This document shows, in pieces, positions 34,931 through 46,183 of a stretch of DNA of 64,000 nucleotides (position 1 is the stretch's first letter; each line of letters begins with the position of its first letter). Position numbers and translations under genes: made by a program. Source of the DNA: Triticum aestivum (Eukaryota; Streptophyta; Magnoliopsida; Poales; Poaceae); contig NC_057795.1 of NCBI RefSeq assembly GCF_018294505.1, forward strand, positions 522,975,184 to 523,039,183, given 5' to 3'. The notes beneath the pieces were generated by a model. It saw only the letters and a list, made by a program, of their open reading frames with translations. It searched no databases and had not been told where the DNA came from.

Positions 34931-37076
34931 TATGTCCTTAATGCACCGCTCAGTGTGCTGAACCCCAAACGTCGTTTGTCGATGTTGCGAACATCCGACA
35001 TACACGTTTTGATAACTACGTGATAGTTCAGTTAAATGGTTTAAGTAGAGGCACCAAAGACGTTTTTGAAACGTCGCGGAACATATGAGATGTTTCGAGG
35101 GCTGAAATTGGGATTTCAGGCTCGTGCCCACGTCAAGAGGTATGAGACCTCCGATGATTTTCTTAGCCTGCAAACTAAGGGAGAAAAGCTCAATCGTTGA
35201 GCTTGTGCTTAGATTGTCTGAGTGCAACAATCACTTAAATCGAGTGGGATTTGATCTTCCAGATGAGATAGTGATGTTTCTCCAAAGTCATTGCCACCAA
35301 GCTGCTAGAGCTTCGTGATGAACTATAACATATCAAGGATAGAGATGATGATCCTTGAGGTATTCGCGTTGTTTGACATCGTGAAAGTAGAAATCAAGAA
35401 GGAGCATCAATTGTTGATGGTTGGTGAAACCACTAGTTTCAAGAAGGGCAAGGGCAAGAAGGGATGCTTCATGAAACGGCAAATCAGCTGCTGCTCTAGT
35501 GAAGAAACCCAAGGTTGAACCCAAACCCGAGACTAAGTGCTTCTGTAATAAGGGGAACAACCACTGGAGCAGAATTACCCTAGATACTTGGTAGATGAGA
35601 AGGCTGGCAAAGTCGATAGAAGGATATTGGATATACATTATGTTAATGTGTACTTTACTAGTACTCCTAGTAGCACCAGGGTATTAAGATACCGGTTCAA
35701 TTGCTAAGTGTTAGTAACTCGAAATAAAAGAGCTACGGAATAAATGGAGACTAGCTAAAGGTGAGCTGACGATACGTGTTGGAAGTGTTTCCAAGGTTGA
35801 TGTGATCAAGCATCGCACGCTCCCTCTACCATCGAGATTGGTGTTAAACCCAAATAATTGTTATTGGTGTTTGCGTTGAGCATAGACATGATTGGATTAT
35901 GTCTGTGGCAATATGGTTAATCATTTAAGGAGAATAATGATTACTCTGTTTATTTGAATAATACCTTCAATGGTCTAGCACCTAAAAGGAATGGTTTATT
36001 GAATCTCGATCATAGTGATACACATTTTCATGGTACCACTTACTTGTGGCACTACCATGTAAGTCATATTGGTATAAACCGCATGAAGAAGCTCCATGTT
36101 GATGGATCTTTGGACTCACTCGTTTTGAAAAGTTTGAGACATGCGAACCATGTCTATTGGTGTATACGCATGAAGAAACTCCATGCAGATGGATCGTTTG
36201 GACTCACTTGATTTTGGATCACTTGAGATATGCAAATTATACCACATGGGCAAGATGACTGAAAGCCTCGTTTTCAGTAAAATGGAACAAGATAGCAACT
36301 TGTTGGAAGCAACACATTTTGATGTGTGCAGTCCAATGAGTGCTGAGGCATGCAGTGAATATCGTTATGTTCTTACTTCACGGATGATTTGAGTAGATAC
36401 TGAGTATATTTACTTGATAAAACACAAGTCTGAATTATTGAATGGTTCAAGTAATTTCAGAGTGAAGTTGAAGATCATCGTGATAAGAGGATAAAATGTC
36501 TATGATACGATCATAGAGATGAGTATCTGAGTTACAAGCTTTGGCACGCAATTAAGACATTGTGGAAATTGTTTCACAATTAATACCGCCTGGAACACCA
36601 TAGTGTGATGGTGTGTCCGAACATCATAGTTGCACCCTATTGGATATGGTGCGTACCATGATGTCTCTTATCGAATTACCACTATCGTTCATGGGTTAGG
36701 CATTAGAGACAACCGCACTCACTTTAATAGGGCACCACATAATTCCGTTGAGATGACACCATGAGAACTATGGTTTAAAGAAACCTAAGCTGTCATTTCT
36801 TGAAAGTTTGGGGCTGCGACGCTTATGTGAAAAAGTTTCATCGTGATAAGCTCGAACCCAAAACGGATAAAATGCATCTTCATAGGACACCCAAAACAAG
36901 TGGGTATACCTCCTAATTCAGATCCGAAAGCAATAGGGATTGTTTCTTGAATCGGGTCCTTTCTCGAGGAAAAGTTTGTCTCGAAAAGTTGAGTGGGAGG
37001 ATGGTGGAGACTTGATGAGGTTATTGAACCGTCACTTCAACTAGTGTGCAGCAGGGCACAGGAAGTTGTTCCTGTG
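34931..37076 (+). pseudogene. Copia-2 gag, protease and integrase remnants
   Basis: Recognisable but heavily mutated: gag QLKWFK-to-MMNYNI stretch (35040-35340), KKEHQLLMVGETTSF (35395-35440), protease/integrase N-domain LWHYHVSHIGINRMKKLH (36045-36095, with a partly duplicated MKKLHADGS at 36170), core remnants (36280-36700), and LKVWGCDAYVKKF (36800-36835). Stops and frameshifts occur every few tens of codons. The leader is joined to gag without the N-terminal gag segment seen at 61280. Confidence 0.8.
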
Positions 37077-38362
37077 TGTGACACTCCAAAAATTTTAATT
37101 TGGTTTTTATCAAAAACTTTGTTGGATTTTTAAGAGAGGGCTTTTTTTAAAAAAAAATTCTTTTCCAGAAATCCTTCCTCTTAAAAACTTCCTTTCCTTT
37201 GGCAAGGATTTTCTTTTCCCTTTCAAATTTGGTGTTGAAGTTTTTGGGAGCTTTTCCTTCCGGTTGTTACCCTCTCAAACTTATTTATTTTCATTTAAAA
37301 AAAGAAACCCTAGGAGTTTTGGGACTTCTTTCTTTTTGAAACCACCCATGGTTTTACCATGTCTCCTATAGTAAATCTTCTCAAAACCCCTCCCTCCACC
37401 TTTGAGCAATTTAATTCCTCTGTCTCAACAAGTCCAAACAAGTTTTGGATTTTATTTCAATTATTTTATCTCCCAAAACATTTCTGCCAATTATTTTGAG
37501 CCTAAGTAATTTTCAAAGCAAGTACCACTTTGCCTTTGAGTTTTTATCCCAAACCAACTTCCCTGGATTGTCTTTAGTACCCACAACCTAGAACCATCTT
37601 GATCCACTCTTCTTCTTTTCAAATATTTCAAATTTCACTCACTGCAAGTTTGGACCAGATTTGACAAATTTGATGAAATTCATATCCACACTTCTCCAAA
37701 AATTCCACCAAAAATCATGCAGCCTACTGGAGCAATGAGAAGCCACTCCACCAAATTTCAGCTCAAGGAAAAATCCCTAGATGCCAAAAGCATTCTGTCG
37801 AACACCTGAGCTGCACTGTTCTTTGCATTTTCAGTAAAGTTCAGTAAAATTCAGTTTTACAGTGTCGTTTTCTTCAGAGTTCAGTCACAAGCTCACAGTG
37901 CGCTTGGCTCGATGCTCGCAGCCCCTCCCTCTTGTCCGGAGCTTCACACGCGTGCGTGGAGCTTTCCTGGCGTCGGTGGCGCGCTGGCCCGCCCTCGCCG
38001 ACGTCTTCTGAGGCGTCAGGACCTCCCGTGGCGGCCGACAGAAGGCACACCATGGCAGAACGCCGTTCAGCACCGCCCAAAGCCCCCTGGCTCTCTGCGT
38101 GGCCTCATGCATGCCAGCGCACGCCCGTGGCACCATCACCGTGGCCCGGCAAGCACGGAACGTGCTCCCTGCCGCCGACGGGCCGCGCCACCCCCGTTCC
38201 GTCGAGCTCGACCCAAACACCCAAACCCCGGCCAGTTTAGCACCTAAACGGACCCATTGAACCCCCACGACGGCGCTCGACCCCTAATCCTCCCCGACCA
38301 ATGCCCTGCGCCGCCGTAAGCTTTGCCAGAGAACCCCGTTCTCGGCCACCGCCTCGAATCAC

Positions 38363-38370
38363 CTATAAAA
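38363..38370 (+). promoter_or_regulatory. Putative TATA box of the LARD-like LTR
   Basis: CTATAAAA in the context ACCTATAAAAAGGAACC, followed by a C-rich stretch, sits about 1.3 kb into the 4.2-kb repeat. This suggests the repeat is in plus orientation, with U3 to the left. Confidence 0.4.
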
Positions 38371-40114
38371 AGGAACCTGAGCTCGCCCTCGAGCACGCAC
38401 CTTCACTGCACCTCCCCAGGACCCTGCCAAGCCACCAGGAGGACCTCGAGGAGGTCTCCTTCCCCAACTCCGGCCGCCTTGCCCTTGCTCCCTGCCCCTC
38501 GGCCTCCAGCTTGATTCACTCCGGTGAGGCCATCTCCGGCGCCCAAACCTCGTCCGTAGCCCTCTCTCACACCCAGTACTCTAACCCCCTCATCAATTTG
38601 GCCTTTGCAGTCCTCTCCGACGAGCTCCATCCACGCCCGAACCACCGTCCGCCGGAGTTGAGACCGCCGTCGACGTGGTGCTCCCCGGCGACCAACACCA
38701 CCACCCACCGTTGCGGAAGGACACGGTGAGCACGTTGGTAACCTCCGATCCCCTTACCTCGCCGTGGATCGCCGCCGGCGACCACCGCAGCCCTCGGGCG
38801 CCGACGAGCCTCGTCCCTCCCATTTGAAAGTTTAAACATGACAAGTGGGACCCGCTGTCAGCCTCTCTGTCCTTTCTAAACGAAGCGTTTTCTGAAAACG
38901 CCTTCTGCCAAATGCGCTTTCCCTTTGGGCTGGCGTAGTTTCTGCCGAAGCGTTTTCTGTTTTTATAAACTAGCCCCTGGAAACTTTCTGTTTCATTACA
39001 GATGAGTCCCTGGATTAAAACCCTTATAACTTTTTAACAGAAAGGAATTTTTGAGTGATTCTTTTTCTGTCCTCTTCAGAATTTTGTCTAGTTTTTTATC
39101 ATATTTATTTGAAAAATATTTGGTATAACTTTTTGTGCACCCCTTGGTATTTACGATAGTGCATATATTTTCTTTATACCGTAGATACCGAAGGAGGTGA
39201 CGGAGCCGCGAACTTCACCGAGCTAGGCTCCGACTACTCTGAACCAGGCAAGCATGTTTGAACTTTTGATATGATGAGTGTCTTGGCATGTTTTGCATTT
39301 AGTTAGTTTCATGGCATGTTGATGAGCATACCGATGAACGTTATTTTATGCAATGTTGAGGTAAGTGAGTTCGATGATCCATAAGTGGATGGATGTGAGT
39401 ATGAATGGCCATGTGTTGGCATGAGGATGGGTAAGATGGCAGTGTCGTAGCATGCCAGTCTTATGCCAGACTATATGACTTCAGTGTCAAACCGTATCGG
39501 TCCAGTTCCTCTCATTTCCTTCCCTGTACTACCACATGTTTTCCGCAAGGAATATGGTTTAGTAAGTTGCAAACCGCTTTCCTGGTACACACCAAAAGGA
39601 GAGGCCGGGATGATGGTTCCATGGCCCTGGATTAAAGCCAGTCATCCGGTCAGGGGGCATGGGTGTTTCCGGTTGGGACCGAGAGGGGGGCACCCCTTAG
39701 AGCGCGCGTATATAAATTTGATCCCATGCTATTCGAGATTGTGATCTCCCCGTCTCAAAAGTTTTTCTTGGACGATGTCTAGGGTGAGTCCTGGCATCGA
39801 GAGGTAGGATGGGTGTGTACTGGATAGCTGTGTTTTCTTCCGAAAAACCGTAAACGGAACTAGTCCTTCGTGACTACGGAAATCCGTTGGCTGTGGGAAA
39901 TTTTTGTACAAACTCTGCAGAGTCATACATTCCTTGAATCATCTATTCCATGTCCAAATTCGTATTATCTTGTCCTAACAGTATCAGTTTGATGACAGAG
40001 ACTCCGGTGAATCCCATGAGTGCTAAGTCCGGTTAAATGTTATTCCTGTGGGTGGACTAACCTGTTTATTATCATGAATTGAATATTTATTATGAGTATT
40101 ATTTACTTGTGAAT

Positions 40115-40560
40115 AAAGCCCTTTCTGTGATGTCGCCCCGACGTCCGACTGTGGCATTTCTTTTAAAGCCCTTTCTGTGATGTCGCCCCGACGTCCGACT
40201 GTGGCATTTCTTTTAAAGCCCTTTCTGTGATGTCGCCCCGACGTCCGACTGTGGCATTTCTTTTAAAGCCCTTTCTGTGATGTCGCCCCGACGTCCGACT
40301 GTGGCATTTCTTTTAAAGCCCTTTCTGTGATGTCGCCCCGACGTCCGACTGTGGCATTTCTTTTAAAGCCCTTTCTGTGATGTCGCCCCGACGTCCGACT
40401 GTGGCATTTCTTTTAAAGCCCTTTCTGTGATGTCGCCCCGACGTCCGACTGTGGCATTTCTTTTAAAGCCCTTTCTGTGATGTCGCCCCGACGTCCGACT
40501 GTGGCATTTCTTTTAAAGCCCTTTATGTGGTGTCGCTAAGACGCCCGACTGTGGCATGAT
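40115..40560. repeat. 50-bp tandem repeat array, eight identical copies
   Basis: Units begin AAAGCCCTTTCTGTGATGTC at 40115, 40165, 40215, 40265, 40315, 40365, 40415 and 40465. All eight read the same. A ninth, diverged unit follows at 40515 (CTTTATGTGGTGTCGCTAAG) and a faint tenth near 40585. Each unit has the core GTCGCCCCGACGTCCGACTG, rich in CpG. Confidence 0.97.
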
Positions 40561-41267
40561 TTTCTCCTTTATTTATTTGTTCACCTTTCGAGGCGTCGCT
40601 TCAGACACCCGATCGGTTTCCATTTATATTTCTGTCGGGATTTCAGGTGGACTACCGCCGATTCCCTCTTTGCTTACCTTGCCTGCTAATACTTTAAATG
40701 TACATTGGTGAATTAATCATGACGCATTCATGCATGCATTTGTTATATCTTACGTCCGAACTGTCTTGCGAGTACTTTCAAAGTACTCACTGGCTTGTTG
40801 ATTTGGCCAGATGCTGACGAAGGCGATCTCATGGATGAAGAGTTCGATAGCGAGTCCGACGCCTAGAGGAATCCCAGTCAGTCTCGTGCGACCCTGGATT
40901 TGGTCACTGTATTATATCCGCTTCCGCAACCCAAATAAATTTATCGAGCCTCACCTCGACGCTCGATGAGATGCCAGTTTGAGAGTCGTGTTATCACACT
41001 CCCCACTGTGTTATTCCACCATCGTGTTATCCTCGAGTCAGTAGTATGCCACCACCCCATTGTGTCATATCCGCCATTATGTATAATTATTGGCGCGCTT
41101 GTAATAATTTGTTGAGCAGCCCTAGCTCAACCCTGTAATATATCCTATGCTACTGGCTTATTGTATCAAGAATTTGTCTACCAGTGAGGAGGATTTCTCT
41201 CATACTGGACTCAAAAGATTGGTTTCTCAATAAATATTTTTATTGGAAAACCGGTCGTGACACTATG

Positions 41268-42861
41268 GTGCCTACACCAATTGAAGTAGAAGCTTATGAT
41301 AGTGATCATAAAGTTTCGGATCAAGTCACTATCATACCTCGTAGGGTGACAAGGATGCGTACTGCTTCAGAGTGGTACAGTGATCCTGTCTTGAAGGTCA
41401 TGTTGCTAGACAACAATGAACCTACGAGCTATGGAGAAGCGATGGTGGGCCCAAATTCCGACAAATGGTTAGAAACCATGAAATCCGAGATAGGATCCAT
41501 GTATCAGAACAAAGCATGGACTTTGGTGGACTTGCCCGATAGTCGGCAAGCCATTGAGATAAATGGATCTTTAAGGAGAAGACGGACATGGACGGTAATG
41601 TCACCGTCTATGAAGCTTGACTTGTGGCGAAGAGTTTTTCACAAGTTCAAGGAGTTGACTACGATGAGATTTTCTCATCCGTAGCGATGCTTAAAGTCCG
41701 TCGGAATCATGTTAGCATTAGCTGCATTTATGAAATCTGGCAGATGGATGTCAAAACGAGTTTCCTTACCAGTTTTCGTAAGGAAAGGTTGTATGTGATA
41801 CAATCAGAAAGGTTTTGTCGATCCTAAGGATGCTAACAGGTATGCTAGCTCCAGCAATCCTTCCATGGACTGGAGTAAGCATCTCGGAGTTGGAATATGC
41901 ACTTTGATAAGATGATCAAATATTTTGGGTTTATACAAAGTTTATGAGAAACTTGTATTTCCAAAGAAGTGAGTGGGAGCACTATAGAATTTCTGATAAG
42001 TATATGTTGTTGACATATTGTTGATCAGAAATGATGTAGAATTTCTGGAAAGCATATAGGGTTATTTGAAAGGTGTTTTTCAATAGAAAACCTGGATTAA
42101 GCTACTTGAACATTTAGCATCAAGATCTATGAGGATAGATAAAAAATGCTTAACGGTACTTTCAAATGAGCATATACCTTGACATGATCTTGAAGGTGTT
42201 CAAGATGGATCAGTCATAGAAGGAGTTCTTGCCTGAGATGTAAGGTATGAAGTTTAGACTTAAAGCTCGACCACGGCAGAAGAGAGAGAAAGGACGAATG
42301 TCGTCCCCTATGCTTCATACGTAGGCTCTATAGTATGCTATGCTGTGTACCGCACCAGAAGTGTGCCTTGCCATGAGTCAGTCAAGGGGTACAAGAATGA
42401 TCCAGGAATGGATCATTAGACAGCGGTCAAAATTGTCCTTATAACAAATAAGGACATGTTTCTCGATTATGGAGGTGATAAAGAGTTCGGCGTAATGGGT
42501 TACGTCGATGCAAGCTTTAACACCTATCCGAGTGACTCTGAGTAGGAAACCGGATACGTATAGTGGAGTAACCATTTGGAATAGCTCCAAGTGGAGCGTG
42601 GAAGCAGCATTTACAATATGACATAGAGATTTGCGAAGTACACACGGATCTGAATGTTGCAGACCCGTTGACTAAAACCTCTCTCACAAGCAGAACATGA
42701 TCAAACCCCAGAACTCATTGAGTCTTAATCACATGATGATGTGAACTAGTTTAATGACACTAGTAAACTCTTTGGATGTTGGTCACATGGCGATGTGACC
42801 TGTCAGTGTTAATTACATGGCGATATGAACTAGATTATTGACTCTAGTGCAAGTGGGAGAC
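41268..42861 (+). pseudogene. Copia-2 reverse transcriptase and RNase H remnants
   Basis: Pieces read NEPTSYGEAMVGPNSDKWLE, MYQNKAWTLVDLPDSRQAIE and QMDVKTSFL. The RT active site, in the best frame near 42003-42014, is YVVD where YVDD is needed. RNase H is truncated: GYVDASFNT (about 42500) is followed by a short altered stretch, then at about 42615 the sequence jumps to DIEICEVHTDLNVADPLT, losing about 220 bp relative to the copy at 57302-58585. The polypurine tract GTGCAAGTGGGAGA (42847-42860) precedes the 3' LTR. Confidence 0.85.
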
Positions 42862-44598
42862 TGTTGGAAATATGCCCTAGAGGCAATAATAAATTAGTTA
42901 TTATTATATTTCCTTGTTCATGATAATCATTTATTATCCATGCTATAATTGTATTGATAGGAAACTCAGATACATGTGTGGGTACATAGACAACACCATG
43001 TCCCTAGTAAGCCTCTAGTTGACTAGCTTGTTGATTAATAGATGGTTACGGTTTCCTGACCATGGACATTGGATGTCATTGATAACGGGATCACATCATT
43101 AGGAGAATGATGTGATGGACAAGACCCAATCCTAAGCATAGCACAAGATCGTGTAGTTCGTTTTGCTAGAGCTTTTTCAATGTCAAGTATCTCTTCCTTA
43201 GACCATGAGATCGTGTAACTCCCGGATACCGTAAGAGTGCTTTGGGTGTACCAAACGTCACAACGTAACTGGGTGACTATAAAGGTGCACTACAAGTATC
43301 TCCGAAAGTGTCTGTTGGGTTGACACGGATCAAGACTGGGATTTGTCACTCCGTATGACGGAGAGGTATCTCTGGGCCCACTCGGTAATGCATCATCATA
43401 ATGAGCTCAAAGTGACCAAGTGGTTGGTCACGGGATCATGCATTATGGTATGAGTAAAGTGACTTGCCGGTAACGAGACTGAACGAGGTATTGGGATACC
43501 GACGATCGAGTCTCGGGCAAGTAACATACCGATTGACAAAGGGAATTGCATACGGGGTTGATCGAATCCTCGACATCGTGGTTCATCCGATGAAATCATC
43601 GTGGAACATGTGGGAGCCAACATGGGTATCTAGATCCCGCTGTTGGTTATTGCCCGAGAGCCGTCTCGGTCATGTCTGCATGTCTCCCGAACCCGTAGGG
43701 TCTACACACTTAAGGTTCGGTGACGCTAGGGTTGTATGAATATGAGTATGCAGCAAACCGAATGTTGTTCGGAGTCCCGGATGAGATCCCGGATGTCACG
43801 AGGAGTTCCGGAATGGTCCGGAGGTAAAGATGTATATATAGGAAGTCTTATTTTGGTCACCGGAAAAGTTTCGCACTTTATCGGTATTGTACCGGGAGTG
43901 CCGAAAGGGGTCCGGGGGTCCACCGGGGGGGTCCACCTGCCCTGGGGGGCCACATGGGCTGTAGGGGGTGCACATTGGCCCATATGGGCCAAGGGCACCA
44001 GCCCCAAGAGGCCCATGCGCCAAGGAGACTTGGAGAGGGGAGAGTCCAAAGAGGGGAAGGCACCTCCGAGGTGCCTTGGGGAGGATGGACTCCTCCCCCC
44101 CTCTTGGCCGCACCCCTTCCTTGGAGGAAGGGGCAAGGCTGCGCCCTCCCCCCTCTCTTGCGCCTATATAAAGGGAGGGGAGGGAGGGGTGGCCGAACCA
44201 ATAAGTCCTGGTGCCTCCCTCCTCCCTGCAACACCTCCTCCTCCTCCCGTAGTTGCTTAGCGAAGCCCTGCCGGAGTTCTGCTGCATCCACCACCACGCC
44301 GTCGTGCTGCTGGATCTTCATCAACCTCTCCTTCCCCCTTGCTAGATCAAGAAGGAGGAGACGTCATCCGCTCCGTACGTGTGTTGAAGGCGGAGGTGCT
44401 GTCCGTTCGGCACTAGGTCATCGGTGATCTGAATCACGGCGAGTACGACTCCATCAACCCCGTTCCATTGAACGCTTCCGCTTAGCGATCTACAAGGGTA
44501 TGTAGATGCACTCTCCTTCCCCTCGTTGCTGGTTTCTCCATAGATAGATCTTGGTGACACATAGGAATTTTTTTGAATTTATGCTACGTTCCCCAACA
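42862..44598 (+). repeat. Copia-2 3' LTR
   Basis: 1737 bp from TGTTGGAAATATGCCC to GTTCCCCAACA, with TATA box CCTATATAAAGGG at about 44163. Nearly identical to 31833-33566. Followed by the target duplication TAGAG. Confidence 0.95.
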
Positions 44599-44603
44599 TA
44601 GAG

Positions 44604-44957
44604 GCCTGTTGCACGGGCTCAATCACGCTGGAAGTGGTCTTCGGATCACCGGATAATTTCCAAAGCGAGGAGTTGATCTTCGACATCGTCCCCTTCCGCA
44701 GTGGTTACCATGCACTACTCGGACGAACCGCATTTGCTCAATTCAATGCGGTACCACACTATGCCTACCTCAAGCTCAAAATGCCCGGACCTCGCAGTGT
44801 CATAACAGTCAATGGGAATACGGAGCGCTCCCTCCGCATGGAGGAGCACACCGCGGCACTGGCAGCAGAAGCACAGAGCGGCCTTCTTAGGCAGAACCTC
44901 AATGCGGCAATCAGGCCCTCGGATAATCTTAAACAAGTCCGAACTGCTCTGCAGTAG
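44604..44957 (+). pseudogene. Gypsy-2 protease, C-terminal half and downstream
   Basis: The reading resumes after Copia-2 as GLLHGLNHAGSGLRITG in a shifted frame, and clearly as VFGSPDNFQSEELIFDIVPF, YHALLGRTAFAQFNAVPHYA and LKLKMPGPRSVITVNG. This is the end of the protease and the short linker before RT in grass Gypsy elements. It ends at TAG 44955-44957, where an RT should begin, but none follows. Confidence 0.8.
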
Positions 44958-46183
44958 AACCGTCCGGCTCGCCCAGAGCTCACCTAGCAATCCGGCTTCC
45001 GTTCTAGTCCCAATCAAGCGGTACAATTCGTGCCACGCGTACATAACTACGCACTTAGAATAACATGGGCATAGATGGGGGCACAACTAGACAGTGATCC
45101 ACATTGTGGCTCAACGCTCTCGGATCCGCATACCCTCACTATTTCTTCTCCTTTCAGGTTCTCTCTTCTTGAGGCTTTTTCCGATAACCTAATCATCGAA
45201 CCCATCGCGAAAGAATACACCAAGAGAAGCCAGGGGCTTTGACGTACAAGGGAATTCCCACGTGGTCTCTGCTAACGATCTTTATTCCTGTTTACATACC
45301 CGCACGCAGCCCGCTCTTGGTAATGGCATGTTAAATAGACTTGTTCGCTTCTCGCACGAGGGGTACAAATACGCTTTGACGTATCATTCAAATTACAATG
45401 GCAATTAACTGGATGTATTTTACTCTTTATTCATCTTTTTCCTTGTCTCTGTATTTATTGCATTTGTACAATCTAGTACGTTTTAATTCGCCAAGGGCTT
45501 CAATGTACCCATAAGACGGCAAGAAAGACCAAACACTTTATAGCATAGTTCGGCACCCCGAACTTATAGCATTATATGCATTGGCTCCGAATCATGTCTT
45601 TGGTCAAATGTTGGGTTTGCCCGGCTCCCATGTTTTGCCACCTTACGTTCCGCTATATCGGCTAAGGCAGCACAGGGAGAACTATTGCGATTGTGTCCCG
45701 GTTCTTCCGGACGAGCACCTCAGTAGAGAAAGCCGAAAACTGACTGTCATGATGCGGCGAGAGCTGGTCGCTGTTCAAGAGGTCTCAAAATCCTTAAAGA
45801 TTTTTTTTCTGCTTCAGGCAAGGAATCGGTTTTCGTCCGATTTAGGCATGTATAGTGCCCCAAGTTTGGCCTTCTGAATACTAGGGGCTTCGCCGTAATT
45901 TAAAATTATAGAGCTCCTATGGCTAAGTGAGAGTGATAAAGCCGTATAGTCCGATTGCCTTGTTTGCTGCGCTAAACACCTCCTTAAAGGACCAAATGAC
46001 TTGGATAAAGAGTGTTTAGATTCATCTCGAACACCCCTGTACTAGTTACATGGGGGCAGAAGCTGACGACTGGCCAACTCTCAGAATTTCATAAACGGCC
46101 GCACATGAGAGACAATTTTAAATAAATAAGCAATACATATTGCGTAGCGAACTTGTTTCATATTACAGATAGGATAAATGTAT
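44958..46183. other. Gypsy-2 non-coding spacer replacing pol
   Basis: About 1.2 kb with no RT, RNase H or integrase motif in any frame. It lies between the protease end and the end of the convergent antisense ORF. Confidence 0.6.

Larger units (their letters stand above)
37077..41262. mobile_element. Solo LTR of a LARD-like element, 4.2 kb
   Basis: It starts TGTGACACTCC and ends GGTCGTGACA, with 5-bp flanks CTGTG (37072-37076) and CTATG (41263-41267), a target duplication with one change. The Copia-2 reading VPV|VPTPI is interrupted exactly here. There is a TATA box CCTATAAAAAGG near 38363 in a GC-rich block, as expected of an LTR, and no protein-coding gene. A single 4.2-kb LTR without internal region fits the long LTRs of Triticeae LARD elements such as Sukkula; that family identity is an inference. 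It contains a 50-bp tandem array (40115-40560). Confidence 0.75.
31833..44598 (+). mobile_element. Copia-2: 12.8-kb Angela-like Copia with defective interior
   Basis: Both LTRs are present (31833-33566 and 42862-44598), with 5-bp target duplications TAGAG at 31828-31832 and 44599-44603, so the insertion is structurally complete. The size is inflated by a 4186-bp solo LTR (37077-41262) between integrase and RT. All coding regions are badly broken: no gag start, many stops, RT motif YVVD instead of YVDD, and an RNase H deletion. The LTRs differ at only about 35-40 sites by eye over about 1735 bp. Confidence 0.95.

Noticed and set aside
37885..38844. Overlapping ORFs up to 142 codons on both strands
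   Set aside because: GC-rich part of the 4.2-kb LTR; low-complexity compositions and no conserved motif. Not a gene.
40115..40560. CRISPR-like regular repeats
   Set aside because: The 50-bp units are contiguous with no unique spacers, in a plant LTR; it is a simple tandem array.
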